Shown piece by piece: positions 20,969-33,005 of a stretch of DNA of 64,000 bases. Position 1 is the first letter of the stretch. Each line of letters begins with the position of its first letter. The stretch is from Prostheceraeus crozeri. Its lineage: Eukaryota > Platyhelminthes > Polycladida > Euryleptidae. The stretch covers positions 458,741 to 522,740 of the forward strand of contig CAJQUW010003146.1 in the NCBI GenBank assembly GCA_907163375.1. Direction: 5' to 3'. Below the pieces are notes generated by a model. That model worked only from the letters and a program-made list of their open reading frames with translations, did no database searches and was not told the origin of the DNA. A program made the position numbers and the translations under genes.

Positions 20969-22134
20969 TTTTGCCCATTACTGATGAAATAAATCATTTT
21001 GATCTCACGATGGAGCAATTTAGCAACTGCCTTAAGTTTGTGAGCTACAATTATGAGATACAGTATGGTGATGAAACATATCTCCAAATTGGTGGCGTCC
21101 CTATGGGCACACATTATGCTCCCCCCTTCGCCGTTATTTTCATGAACTACATAGAAAATAGAGCTTTAAAAGAATTGAAAAAAATTAATATCCCAACTCC
21201 GATATTCAAACGGTATATCGATGACATCATTATGGGTCCTTTCTCATCTAGTTTTCAAGATAGTTATAAAATTCTCAACATATTCAACAATATAAATAAA
21301 GATGTTCAATTTACTTTAGAAATTCCACAAAATTGTCTAAACTTTCTAGATTTGAGCATCTCGATTAAAAACGATTGTGTTTGTTACAAGCACTATAGTA
21401 AGCTATTAACTTCGGATAACTCTCTACGCAAAGACAGTTGGATACCACATCATGTTAAAAGTAACTTCATAGAAAATACTCTGAACACAGCCGATGAAAG
21501 ATGCAGTACGATAGCAGATAAAACTGAAGCAATTCATAATGCTAAACAAAAACTTAAGAAAAACGGTTTCAAAGAAAAAGATTTTAAACGGAAATCGAAG
21601 AATAGGAAGCGTCATTCCAATGCAAGTAAAGATATTAATTTATCTATGCCTTTCGTTAACGATAGCTTAAACAGAAAAATTAATTCTCTGATTCGCAAAT
21701 CTAATCTCAATGTTCGTCTTGTTAATACTACCAGTCCTACATTGTCCCGTTGTCTAAATAGTCGCAATAAACACAAAAATAAAAAACATAACAACTGTAA
21801 CCTTTGTGATCGTTTGCCTGAAAAAATAAATTGTAATAGTTACAATGTTGTCTATGAGTTTAAATGTCGGATTTGTAATGCTAGTTACATAGGTAAAACT
21901 TCAAGATCTTTCAAAATTAGGTATCAAGAACATAAGCGGAGTATTATGAATAAGGACAGTAAGAGTGCATTGAGTGTGCATCTTCGTGATTGTACTGCTG
22001 TTGACCTTGATGATTTCGATGTGAATATCCTTCAGAGAGCGCGAAGTACGGTTGACACTGCTTTGATAGAAGCTCGCATGATTCAGGACAGATGTCCATC
22101 TATGAATCGCCGTCATGAGCTTGCTGGCTTGTAG
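20969..22134 (+). CDS. Truncated Penelope RT / GIY-YIG endonuclease
   Basis: About 388 residues remain. RT motif B (GVPMGTHYAPPFAVIFMNYIE), motif C (KRYIDDIIMGPF) and the NFLDLSISI strand are present. They are followed by a basic linker, a Cys pair segment (CNLCDRLPEKINC) and the GIY-YIG domain (VVYEFKCRICNASYIGKT, RYQEHKRSIM). The start of the RT, including motif A, is absent, so the product cannot be a working RT. The endonuclease domain looks whole. Open codons extend slightly upstream into the repeat array, but those residues are not RT. Confidence 0.88.
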
Positions 22135-22223
22135 GAGAACACAGGTCGCGCCATATAGATTTTTATTCAGCTTTTACATATATATGTCCAAGTAGCATGT
22201 CATATGCACCTGTTTTAAACTCT

Positions 22224-22252
22224 ATGAAGAAGGGTCTGGACCCGAAACGTCG
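22224..22252 (+). ncRNA. Hammerhead-like motif in Penelope 2 tail
   Basis: ATGAAGA, then a perfect GGGTC-TG-GACCC hairpin, then GAAACGTC. Relative to the hammerhead core CUGANGA...GAAAC...GUC only the first C differs, so it is closer to consensus than the motif at 6517. It lies downstream of the endonuclease stop, where Penelope hammerheads are known to occur. Confidence 0.5.
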
Positions 22253-22349
22253 AGTAAAAGCTAGTTTTTTCTTTACTATTTCAACTAACGGATTTGCAGA
22301 AATTCAAGGGAGTGCGTTTCTCGATTACGAGTACAGCCTATAATCATGA

Positions 22350-22690
22350 TCCTCCCGTTTGCTGCCATCACTTATTCGGAAGCAAGGATGGAAATGCGAG
22401 CTCATGCCCTTTGAAGTGGGATGCCACGGTTTCGTTGCTCCATCGGTGAGGAAATTTCCTGCTAAAGCTGGTCTTAAAAGCGTAGAGATTACCATCAATA
22501 AGTTGAGTGCCAGGGTGGAAGAAGGTAGCCGGTTTGTGTTAAGGACCTGGGCGCAACGAGCTGTTGCGGACCCACCATCCTGAGAGATACCGAGATTAAT
22601 GGGCCGAAATCTCGGTGACGGATGGCGCTCAGCTGATGACTCATGCCCTTTTTGGGTGCAGCACTTGCTGTTTCACATAACCCAGCAATT
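22350..22690 (+). pseudogene. Probable 3' remnant of a LINE-type retrotransposon
   Basis: The translation includes KQGWKCELMPFEVGCHGFV then SVEITINKLS and a WAQRA-like tail. This resembles the extreme C-terminus common in invertebrate LINE reverse transcriptases (GW...(P)xEVGCRGFV, then a helix and W-rich end). The following 100 bp would be 3' UTR. Only a fragment remains. Confidence 0.4.
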
Positions 22691-24741
22691 TCCATCTTCT
22701 CAGCGTGGAGTAGACGTTTTCAATGATTTCTTTTGGCAGGCTTTCTCACCATCTCCTGATCAGGATATATAATCTCACTTTACCGACCATTAGTTGAGTT
22801 CATGTCCGATGTAAGTTTAAGTGTTAGTGTTTACTCCGCTTAACCGAGCTCAGAGTTGACCCCGGGGAAAATTCCGGAGTTAACACTGGAGTTTATACCA
22901 GAGTAAACTCCGGAGTTAACTCCAGCGTCGGTGTAAAATCCGGGGTTAAACCGGTTATGCTTGAACGAACGACATTTGGCAGCGTTTTCATAAAATCGAA
23001 ATGTCACGTGCATGTTGACGGAATGAAAAATTCATCATTTTTTACTCAATCACCGAGAAGTACACTGATTTCAGACAAATTCCATCAGAAAACAAAAAGA
23101 TAAATGATTTGGGTGCATTTTTCATCATTCTCATTGTGATTCCGCAGAGAAAACTGTACAAACAAAGGATGTCATAAGCAAGAGCATCGTTCCTATGCAG
23201 TCTAATAAAGGAAAGATTGGCAATTTCCTAGACGGACGAGCTTGAAGAGTTGTGTATCCTTCCAATTTTTTACTGCAAATTTGTTAAATTTCTCCGATTG
23301 TTCACTTGCATGTCAATACTGAGATGTCATTTTGAAGAATGCCCTCTTTTGGGACATCTGCAACGATAGTTTCGGTTAGTTGTGTCAACGATTATGCGAT
23401 TGATCCCAGAGTTGTCGCTGAAAAGGCTCAAAAAAGAGGAAGTGTATTGAATCGGTGATTCCATTTTGCGCCCTGTCCTTTGAGAGCACTGGAGACATGA
23501 CGGAGACAGACAACGGACGAAAGTCGCTATACGATGTGGCTCTTCCTAAAACCACGTTGCCAGCGTCCACATGAATGCCACCGTCTTCATAGGCGCTGTT
23601 TTCTGTGCATCTTGTTGCTTCTTATACGATTAATGATTGATTTTTAATTTCATTGTAATTTTGATTCTGCAGCGATATCTGTACAGAGCGATATTTATTC
23701 ACTTAATAGATACAATTGACTGAACCGCCATTTTATTAATCTTTTCACTATTTGCTTAATTGGTATCAAAGATAAATTCTGCAGAAGTTCAGAATGTGCA
23801 TAAGGTGCAAGCGGAATGATACAGCTCTCTTGTTGGAAGTACAGACCTACATTAAAGCCTAAAAAGTCTCCTTGCATCCGATAGTACAATATGGTCACAA
23901 TATGTCGAAGTTAATGAAGATTATGGCTGAGCAAAGCTGTCAACTTATCATATAGTGGATTATGTGAGGAAGGACCAATATCTGAGCACAAAGATGAATT
24001 AAGTAGGCCTAATCCGTTTTCCAAATGCCTTAATGTACGAGAAAATACCGGTGTAATGCTGGTATGTCATTCAGATTATTCCTTTTGGCAAACAGGTAGT
24101 TTTAAATGTAAATGGGATAAATGTCAACTAAGTTTGAATCATAGACATCGCATATCAGCACTGAGGTCTACATAGTTGTTAATATTCGATGTCTATGGTT
24201 AGAATGCCATTAAATATTCAATGCAAAATTAAGGGATAATCAACCCAGTTGCTGATGATATGTGCGGTGATACCGTCCATCAGGTCCTAGGTTGCAATCT
24301 TCATGCGAACATATGACAGTCAATCTCCAAGCAGTGGCGATTTCTCAAGGCAGTTAAGGTAGACAGTGTTTACTGTCAAATTATCATGTCAAGCCAACTT
24401 TTACCGTTTCATTCCTAATGATAGAGCAATTCGTCCTAAAAGTAAATTTTAGAAATTAATTCTTATTATAGGCAATTATAAATATATTTGTACCTCTATA
24501 TTTGAAGCTTATCAGTAACACATCATAAAGTGGCGAAATCTAAATGGTGAAAGAAGATTCAATATTAAGAAGATAAACACACATCGGAATGTGATTATGT
24601 ATTGGCATGGAAACATCGTTTGTTGATAAACGTCATCCAATAATATCTCGAGTTGGCAGAGATATCAGGGTAAAGACTCCTCTCAAACATTATCCAGTGT
24701 TACGGGAATGCCATATCTGTCTTATCTCCTGATGATTTGTT
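22691..24741. other. No recognisable gene; palindrome-rich patch at 22845-22945
   Basis: The patch repeats CCGGAGTTAAC / GAGTTTA(T)ACC in both orientations and could fold on itself. The rest of the stretch shows no motif-bearing open frame. Confidence 0.5.
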
Positions 24742-25011
24742 TTGTTCTTTCGACAAAGAGAAGATGCATGCTTTGTCAAACAAATTGAAAAGTTACTCAA
24801 AACACTCACCACGCTTGGCGTGTCTAGTTGTGGTTGTGAAAGATCCTTCTCTACTCTCAAAAGAATTAAAAGATTTTCTAGGACGAGTATGTCCGATGAG
24901 AGATTGTGTATCTCGTCAAAAGAAGTCATAGCCCGTATGAAAAAAAGTGGCCCTGAAAAATGGCATTCAGATGTTATCGACATTTTTACAATGTCAGAAA
25001 GAAGAGTATAA
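24742..25011 (+). pseudogene. hAT transposase C-terminal (dimerisation) fragment
   Basis: Contains LTTLGVSSCGCERSFSTLKR followed by IKRFSRTSMSDERL. This is the hAT dimerisation signature (PVSxxxCERSFSTLKxIKxxLRSxMxxxRL). Only about 85 codons remain; the catalytic domain is not seen upstream. A plain DNA-transposon relic. Confidence 0.8.
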
Positions 25012-28000
25012 TTGAAGAAAAAATGAATGTTGAATTGGAATGCTTTGTTTTTACTTCATTTAGAAGGCACAAATGTACAGATGCTTTATACTCGTATGCA
25101 TTTTTAAACGCTATGATAAAAGGCGAGCAATTACATAATAGTTGGACCTGCAGTTTGCCTATTGATCTTAAGTTTAATGTTAGGTGTTTACCTGTGAATG
25201 TGAGACAATAATCGCCGCTGTCTCCAAGCTACAGTGTTTAGATGATGCGTGTCACACTGATGCATTTGAAATGACTGCACGTATACTGCCTCCCCCACGC
25301 GAGGTTCGTGAACTTCTAGAAGACATGAATTAGGTTTGAATAATCGTCATCGCATAACTTCACTCACTGTTTTATGCCATCTTAGGCTAAATAAAAGCCT
25401 AAATAAAAGCCTTCGGTTGAATTCGCTTAAAAATTTTGTATGTAGCTGATAGGTAATTGAGGAGCAGCCGGCCCCGGGCACAGATGCCGGTAGGACCCCT
25501 ACGCAGGTGGGCACGATCGAGAAGGCCAACACGAAATTCATTTTCGGGTACAGAGCGGGGTGCGGGAAGATATGTACATGTAGATAGCATTATGAATGGG
25601 TTAATGCGACGAGTATAGGCCTACACAAAGAGATCAATGCGTACCAATCAAGGGCGTACCTATTTCTAAATTTTTACAAGTCGAGCTCCTTGATTGCCCG
25701 CAGCATTTCTCATAGAATCAAGGCTTGATGAGCTTCCGATTTCATCATTTCAGATAAGAAAATTAACGATGTTTCAAGAAGTTAATTAGAAATTATGTCA
25801 CGTACAAGTACGATTCAAAATTGCACAAAGTTTCTTTAATAGAGTAAAGTAAAGATAGTTATATTTTCAATGAAAATCATTCATATATCAATGTGATTGA
25901 AGACATGTAAATATCAATTTGAAAATTTCTAAGAACATTACAGAACATCATTCAAACCAAGAGACTGATGTCAGAATTAAAACCACATGCTGTACACGGA
26001 ATTTTCAAAACTGAAGGCTAAGAAGACCGAAGACCTGGCAGCGATGATGCGTCTCCAAAACTTATCTAAGGATGTGCGAGCAAGATGTTGCATCTTGAAT
26101 GAGTCCGTCATAGGCCTACACCAGCATGTCCTTTTAGTTGAAAGTGGTGAGTTAGTTGCCAATCCAATGAAAAATAAGAAACATCATACCTATCCCGAAA
26201 TTTTCAACCTCAAGATTGTCGCTATTAAGAAAATTGTCGTCACTTCTTTGAAAGATAAATTTCTAGAATACCGGAAATATTAACATAATACAAATATGCA
26301 AGCAAGTTTCCGTTTGAAACAAATATTCTAAAGCATCAATTCTCTCGCGTCAATTATTGCCACATTGCCCAAATGAACAGTTCTACATTTACTCCTCCTT
26401 TTGATATATAAGTCAAAAACAAGATGAAAGTTGTGAAGCAGTATGTATTAATAATTGGAATATTCACATAAAATGTACAGATTAGGATTAGAAAAATATC
26501 ATCACAAGTGAACGATAAGCTGATACATACATGATGAATTGTATATGTTCGTGAGCTTTCACATTCCCTCCTTTCGTCAATAATTTCCACGTCTCAGTTA
26601 CTTTTCGTGAATGAAAAATTCCTCTATTTGCAGTGTCACACTCGTACTTCTTAATAAATACTAACCTGCTCGTACAAAACAATGCTTCAGTCAACACAGC
26701 ATACAGCAACATTACTTACATAATTGCCTAAATGCATGTCGCTTGTGACAACGAAAAAATGAAGTCACATGTTCCATGACGTGACAACATGACTTAATAA
26801 AGCGTTCAACTGAATATCAGACATGAGATCGGTTATACTTGGTGCATGCATGCCAAGTCTACGCAGCATGTTAATGTACGTGAATTCTTTGAAAGATTTT
26901 TTTGATTTAGATTATAGCATTTAAATCTAGCATTTTGATTTAAACAATTTTTCTGCCATCCACGCTCCATTTTGAAAGTTCAAACATTCTTCGTTTGTTT
27001 CTGTCTATTTCACAGCTTCTGTTCGTTCACATTAGGTCAATTCGCACTTGCATTTTCGCTAATTCTCGCCACTCACACTTGACAAGTTTTTCTACGGTAG
27101 ATTAATATTTTATGTGAATTTATTATTGTTGCTATTTCATTACTTTCTATCATATTTTACCCAGATGAAGAATGAAAGTCTTCTTCGGTACCCCTCGAAT
27201 GCATTAAAAAAGTATGTGCGACTGATTTATTCCAAAAGAGAAGTTTCACTCAGGAAAATATACATACTTGCAACTTTTTTCTAATTTTAGAATACTAGAA
27301 AACATGATGGTAGAGACTTCATTACAACTGCAGTTGTATATATACAAATCATCTTTCTTCATTCATTCATCGATTCACCAGCTGTTTTTCCATTTTCGAC
27401 TCTAAAAGGAAAGAGCATAAAAATACTAGTTCGATATAAGCAAACGTAATTTGATTGAATCTTTGAAAGTGTTTCCTGATATTTATTTATTCGCTCCATC
27501 CAGGATATTACCACATCATGTAGACGAGTGAGCAAGCAATGAGGAATGCTGACCTAATATGAATGTCCGTTGAAATTTCACGAACTTGAATTGCAAATCT
27601 CAAATTTACCCAGGAATGGCTGCAACTTTAAATGGGAAGTTATGTCGATGTTAAGAGATGTAAACTAGGTCTGCTGATGATTACTGATATTGGATGAAAT
27701 AGTAGCTATTCAGGTCTGCTTCCATTTTTCAACTGAGGATGCAACTCAATATTTAATTATTCTATTTAGAATAGTAGTGCACAGTTAGAATTCTGAGAGA
27801 AAACTGGGGAAAATAGTCAAAGAGCAGCTTGAAAGTTCATCGAGGAAATTTTGAAAGAAAATTCATCATTCCCCAAACATCTGATGGCTTGCCAAATGAC
27901 AGCTTAACTTCCAAATTTCAAAATTAATCAATGATCAATTTTCTGATCATTACCCCATCCGATAGATGATAAGGTTGTCTTTGATATCGAAAAATTTGAA

Positions 28001-28443
28001 TAGCAACTTTATCATTACAACAGCTTGGCTTGACCTTTTGGTCATCATAATAATCATGCTATTTGAGAGCAATATTCTAATAATGCGTACATTATTTAGC
28101 ATCGACTAATACCGTAAAATTTTGATCATGGTTATAATTAATGATGATCTGTCTACAGGAATGCTGCTTTGTTGATTCATTTTCTCATCAGCAAGTAAAA
28201 TTCAATAAATGATTCCGTCCATGGAAGTGAATATGACTGATTTTGATAATGTATTTGATTACTTTTCCTTATCCTCAATAGAATTTTCCAACAAATCATC
28301 TCCCCATCTCCCAATCAGATTTTATGCATTTATTTAGTTTTAATACTTACTTCGGTAATTCTTCTGTGGACGATGATGGAGATATACCTTTAAAGGGAAC
28401 AATAGGTTATGTAATGGACGCTGCAGACATTTACCCGTATTAT
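25012..28443. other. Gene-poor stretch
   Basis: No known family recognised. One open frame at 25987-26283 (98 codons: a charged helix KAKKTEDLAAMMRLQNLSKD, then LVANPMKNKKHHTYPE) could be coding but has no recognisable relatives. A GC-rich patch lies at 25465-25520. Confidence 0.4.
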
Positions 28444-28639
28444 TAGTAGTAATCCCGTTGCAAAATCAAGGACAGTGCGGTGCAGCGATGAGTCATCGCT
28501 GCTGAGTCATCATGCTGACTCAGCCCCCCCCCTCTGGAAGGAAGGAACAGAGTTTGCCAAGGATGTGATGGAAGGATGGGTCCGAGAGGAGGAAACCGTT
28601 CTCTACCCCCCGCCCTCTGGAAGGAAGGAAGTCGGCAAG

Positions 28640-29640
28640 GGGTGGAATCTCGGAAGGATGGAGTGAGAAAAGGTGGGTTTTGGTGGTTTTGGGATGAGAA
28701 AGGCTGGAATTCAGCATGAAGGAGGTCTCGGATGGGAAAACGGAGTTCAGATTCGGAGTCTACATGAAATTTTGGGTTGGGAAGGATGGAAGGAGTTTTC
28801 CTGTGAAGCAAGGGGTGGAATCTCTGAAAACGCCAGAGTTAGAAAAAGGCGGGTTTTGGTGGTTTTGGGATGAGAAAGTTCATTTTTAGGCATGAAGGAG
28901 TGCTCGGATGGAAAAACGGAGGCCAGATTCGGAATCTACGTGAAATTTTGGGTTAGGAAGGTTGTTTCCAGCGACATCGGAGAGAAAAAATTTTGAGGAC
29001 GTCCCTCCCCCCCCTCTGGAACGAGACTTCCAACTTTGGTTCTAGAGATCGTAGAAAGTCGTGTGATAGCTCATTTGAAAGCTAAGAGAGAGAAAAATGC
29101 AGTGGAAAGCTCAGTTTGGACCTATTTTCCTGGGTTTAGAGAGGAAAATGGCAGGAAAACGTCAGAGTTAGAAAAGGCAGGTTTTGGTGGTTTTGGGATA
29201 AGAAAGTCCATTTTTCGACATGAAGATGGCCTCGGATGGGAAAACGAAGGGAAAATTCGGAGTCTGCGTGAAATTTTGGGTTAGGAAGGGTGTTTCCAGC
29301 GACATCGGAGAGAAAAAATTTTGAAGACGTCCCCCCCTCTGGAACGAGACTTCCAACTTTGGTTCTAGAGATCGTAGAAAGTCGTGTGATAGCTCGTTTG
29401 AAAGCTGAGAGTGAGACAAATTCAGTGGAAGAAACGGCTTGTTCATATCTGCCTTCGTTTAGATGTGAGACACCATTGAAAATGTTCGAAATTGGCGAAA
29501 AGACGACAGAGTTAGAATTTTTACGAAAATGGCTCTTGTGGCTGAACGAAGCCTCGGACGGGAAAACAGAGACCAGAGTTTCAAGTAAATCGGAGAGAAA
29601 AAGTTGAAAATTTTCTTCACACTGGGTCTCCACACGGGAT
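28640..29640. repeat. Subterminal tandem modules in left TIR
   Basis: Modules carrying TTTTGGTGGTTTTGGGATGA recur at about 28675, 28850 and 29180. GATCGTAGAAAGTCGTGTGA recurs at about 29048 and 29370, with a diverged copy near 29797. The same modules occur at the left end of element 3 (about 55150-55300). Confidence 0.85.
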
Positions 29641-30269
29641 TCTTTCGTAAAAATGTTAAATTGTGGCCACCTTTGGCGATGAATAGCGGAGGATTTGAAG
29701 TGAATGAAGAGCTCGGGTTTCTTTTAGGAGCAAGACCGCACTTTGTTCTCTAGGATCCTATCTTTTCAGATCTGTTTTTTCAACTGGGCTTCTGGTCATC
29801 GTAGAGAGTCGATGGATGTCTTAAATGAAAGGTGAGAGCGAGAAAACGTAACTGTCAAAATTTGAAGTCAATCGGAGCACTAGAACCGGAGATAGACGTG
29901 TTTAAAGTTTTGGATGATGGATATTACGTCATCAGCTGATCGCCACAAACTATATAAGTGGAGTCTCTGCTTGTGGAAATCAGTTCTCCTCCCGACTGGG
30001 TTGGGGTAGGTGAACTCCGGAGCTCTGATGATAGCATCCGACATTCCAAATTTGGGGGTTCTGTAAGAAACCGACTTAGAAAATTTCATGGATGAGATCA
30101 GCTAAGGCGTCAGACTTAAAGGTTAGCCAGGAGATGGCCTTCGACTCCAGGCCATAAAACTTTAAAACTCCAAAACTTTAAAGGCTTGTAACTTTGCTTC
30201 TACAAGTCCTTTTGACTTGATTAAAAGAAGAGTCGATCGCTATTGACCAGACCTATAGTGACAGACTAC

Positions 30270-30569
30270 TTATAAAATTTCATAAGTAGTGCTAAATGCT
30301 GAAAAATTTAAATTCATCATTTTTGGAGGTTTTCTGGGGTTTTCGACCCTGATGAAGTCAATGAAGGCATGTATAAGTGTGTACGAGACAGTTTTTCCAT
30401 GATACAAGCGGCTTTTCACTGAAAGCGAGCATGACACGGAGGGTTTTGCTGTAATATTCCACTGACAGGGTGTTCCTTCGGGACCGCGGATGATGCCGTA
30501 GTGATAAGTGTGGCAAGGGAGTGTGTCATATTTTAGACCGAAATCGCTGGGGCAACTCATGTTGGGCAT
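30270..30569 (-). CDS. Open frame embedded in left TIR
   Basis: 99 codons beginning MPNMSCPSDFGLKYDTLPCH, Cys-rich at the start and basic later. The same frame starts at 43724 on the plus strand in the right TIR, with very few residue changes. Both read outward toward the element ends. No known family; conservation may simply reflect repeat homogenisation. Confidence 0.35.
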   Translation of the reverse strand: MPNMSCPSDFGLKYDTLPCHTYHYGIIRGPEGTPCQWNITAKPSVSCSLSVKSRLYHGKTVSYTLIHAFIDFIRVENPRKPPKMMNLNFSAFSTTYEIL

Positions 30570-31208
30570 TTGACACAGTTCTCAACGTAGCACTTTGAAC
30601 GCCAATCGGTTGAGTCTTAGCTATCTTGTCATGGGTGGCATCTAAACATCTCCATTGCAAAACGCTTGTGAATCACGGCTTGCTATCCCCCTCTACGGCT
30701 TGCTATCAAGCTGATCAAAGCGACGACTTGGGATGTTTCCTCTTGTAAATAACTCTACCGGTTTTTATGTCAAAATGGGGGCCCGGATACCAACACAGTG
30801 ACATGACGCACGCTCTGTCCGCCCGAGGTTGGATTTGTGGGTCGAGGCCTTGGAGCTGGGATAAGATCCCCTCTGAGTAATGCCTGTAACAGATTCAATA
30901 GCTTAACACCTAAACGCTTGCTATCAACCTGGCTTCTGCTATCCGGCCTTTGTGAAATCTCGTCTAGCCTCAGTAACACAGGGCTGGCAACGTCTATCGT
31001 TTGTCATTGTAACTTGGTAAAAATGAGAGGGTTACTGCAGGCATTGACGTCAAACCTTTTCGCGTCATAGGGTAACCAGTCTTTGTGTTAGGAGTTGGTG
31101 ACTAAAAGCACGGTAAGTGCCGATGCCCATAAATGGTAAAACCGCTGTTGTCATGTCAAACGCATGGTCAAATAATGAAGGTCTGAATCATGGCTTTGTG
31201 CTCGCTGG

Positions 31209-31217
31209 GTATATAAA
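31209..31217 (+). promoter_or_regulatory. TATA box for small left-end gene
   Basis: GTATATAAA lies 38-46 bp upstream of the ATG at 31255, consistent with a short leader. Confidence 0.55.
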
Positions 31218-31254
31218 CCGCGTCTTCTCTCACAACTTCATTTTATACTCCATC

Positions 31255-31374
31255 ATGCAGACGCCAAACACGCTAGTCAGCTCTCTTGACAAGCCTCGGT
31301 TAAAGCCGAGAAATTTATTTAAAGAGTTTTCACAGATGGAAGAGCGAGAGAGATTGTGGAACAATCTTGCTTGA
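31255..31374 (+). CDS. Small protein gene near left TIR (element 2)
   Basis: The ATG at 31255 is preferred because a TATA box lies just upstream. The product begins MQTPNTLVSSLDKPRLKPRN and is basic. Downstream, to about 31520, coding-like acidic sequence (PPSDSRVVVEEVDAADIE) follows, so the region may have been longer. No family recognised. Confidence 0.35.
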   Translation: MQTPNTLVSSLDKPRLKPRNLFKEFSQMEERERLWNNLA

Positions 31375-31968
31375 ATTGGTTCATCGGCCGTTGATGATGA
31401 TGCCGATTCAACAGAGTCGGGCTATATACCGCCCTCTGACAGTCGGGTGGTAGTAGAGGAGGTCGATGCCGCTGACATCGAAAGACTAAGAGTCTCTCTC
31501 AGCAGGATCGGCCAGTCCCACCCAAGTTAGACGATAGTCTTTTTAAAAACATAAGATCAACTTTCATACATGCAACACATTCTTTCATCACCCTTCGTCG
31601 GAACCGCCTCATGAGCCCTCTTAAGGGCTACCTTCTAATGCAGCTAAAGCGGTCCCAAGCCCGCCACATATCTTCGGATATGGAATGCAGAGGGGAAGAA
31701 TAAATGATGAAATGGAATGACATGGGAGGCCACCCTTGCACCACATGCAACACACCAGACTTCTCTCTTTAGTAGTGAACAAGCTCTTGCGAGTGTAGTC
31801 AGAAAGTTTATCAAGTTGTACAAAAGTGTTTACTGCAACACAGGTTGATAAAGTGATAATGTAGTCTTCATCTAAATTAGAATCATTCTGATTGGTTGTT
31901 GAGGAATTCATTGTTGAAAAACATATAAAAGTCAGAAAATTGAAACACTTCTCATTCTCATCTATCTC

Positions 31969-32223
31969 ATGATGGAAGGTACATCTCCCGCCTTAGAGAT
32001 CTTTAACAAAATATTTGAAGTCATTGACGAGTGGGATCAAGACAAGTGTGAACAGGAGGAGGAGTCCCGCAAGAAAGTCGTCGTCATTGAAAAAATTGTG
32101 TGGACTGATGGTGAATTCACACCAAAAACGACGCGTGTGAGAAAAGTGCCAGCTGCTCCCAAGCGCCCAAGATATTTTACAGTCTATCCAAATTTAAAAG
32201 TGATCCCTCTAAACTTTGAGTGA
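31969..32223 (+). CDS. Small acidic/basic protein of element 2, unknown
   Basis: 84 residues: an acidic N-terminal half (FEVIDEWDQDKCEQEEESRK), then a basic Pro-rich half (KVPAAPKRPRYFTVYP). A TATA-like CATATAAAAG lies at about 31921, some 48 bp upstream of the ATG. The gene is short, single-exon and has its own promoter, as in the neighbouring small genes. No family recognised. Confidence 0.5.
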   Translation: MMEGTSPALEIFNKIFEVIDEWDQDKCEQEEESRKKVVVIEKIVWTDGEFTPKTTRVRKVPAAPKRPRYFTVYPNLKVIPLNFE

Positions 32224-32513
32224 AAAAATAAACCTACATAATACATGTCTTTGTTTTGCAATGTATTTATCTAGAAATGGAAATAAATGGAGGAATTTAG
32301 ATATGGGGTTAGGTTGATAACGTTGCTTCAATTGATTCACCTAAAATCATGTTTCATATGTTGAATGATTTCTAGTAACTATGTTAAGTGTCTAGATGAT
32401 GGGATATCTTATTCTAACAATAGCTCCCAATCGACACAATGCCTTCTCAATGATCATTTCGAAGCCATGTAGTTTATATGAAGGAAAAACAACACTGTCA
32501 TGATACACATTTA

Positions 32514-32849
32514 TTAAAAAGAAATAAAGGCAATACGCTTTGTAATAAGACGGTACATTACGTCTACCAAGTCAAACTCTTCTTGATTGCGGGGCTGACT
32601 AGAAGGAGAGAAGAGGTCTAGCCAGCTCCGGAGAGTCTCAACACATCGCTCCATCATGACGTCCTTTGGAGACACACTCAGGAAGGCAGCCCTGATTGTA
32701 TCAGTACTATCCTCTTCATCGTCGGAAATGATGATGATTTCCTCATCCAACTGTAGCGGCTCGACCTCACCATCGTAAATAGTTTTCACTTGCCTCTTGC
32801 GTGGGGCATTGGGCATGAGTAGGGCATAGGTGTTCGGTGATGTATCCAT
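32514..32849 (-). CDS. Small acidic protein of element 2, unknown
   Basis: 111 residues. The centre is strongly acidic (EVEPLQLDEEIIIISDDEED), preceded by basic RKRQVK. EEIIIISDDEED resembles a SUMO-interacting motif (hydrophobic core followed by acidic residues), which would fit a viral protein acting on host nuclear factors; this is inference. Divergent from the gene at 33006 across a shared 156-bp promoter region. Confidence 0.45.
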   Translation of the reverse strand: MDTSPNTYALLMPNAPRKRQVKTIYDGEVEPLQLDEEIIIISDDEEDSTDTIRAAFLSVSPKDVMMERCVETLRSWLDLFSPSSQPRNQEEFDLVDVMYRLITKRIAFISF

Positions 32850-33005
32850 TTTAATGATATTATGAGGAAATGGTCATTGCACCGCACCTATATAGATTCT
32901 CTCTCCCTGTTTCGCGCTCTCTCATTGGACGACAGCCATTTATCAATCACAATGCATCATTCTCATATATAGAGAAGAGTGTCTTGCATTTCACTATCAT
33001 AGCCA
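32850..33005. promoter_or_regulatory. Bidirectional promoter region
   Basis: Holds two TATA-like sites, CCTATATAG at about 32887 (leftward gene) and CATATATAG at about 32970 (rightward gene). Each is about 30-40 bp from its ATG. Confidence 0.5.

Larger units (their letters stand above)
20969..22340 (+). mobile_element. Penelope-like element 2, 5'-truncated
   Basis: A second Penelope lineage, roughly half identical in protein to the cluster at 1-6635. It starts inside the RT just upstream of motif B and runs to a 3' tail with a GGGTC-TG-GACCC hairpin and GAAACGTCG. The tail also has an AAGGGAGTGC segment similar to the end of the first family. Confidence 0.85.
28444..30760 (+). repeat. Left terminal inverted repeat of element 2
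   Basis: Pairs with 43545-45102. The segment 29880-30710 matches the right repeat almost base for base (one difference in about 250 bp compared by eye), while the outer part is more diverged. It is longer than the right repeat because of internal tandem modules. Weaker similarity continues inward to about 31880, pairing with about 42840-43305. Confidence 0.88.

Noticed and set aside
22600-22650. CTGATGACTCATG near 22636 as another hammerhead core
   Set aside because: No stem II followed by GAAAC downstream; chance match.
24690-24983. Minus-strand frame of 97 codons
   Set aside because: Antisense to the hAT dimerisation domain, which is the convincing reading.
28443-29633. Several 60-165 codon frames on both strands in the left TIR of element 2
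   Set aside because: They follow the tandem modules, lie on both strands of the same repeats and show no motif or TIR-to-TIR conservation of the frame.
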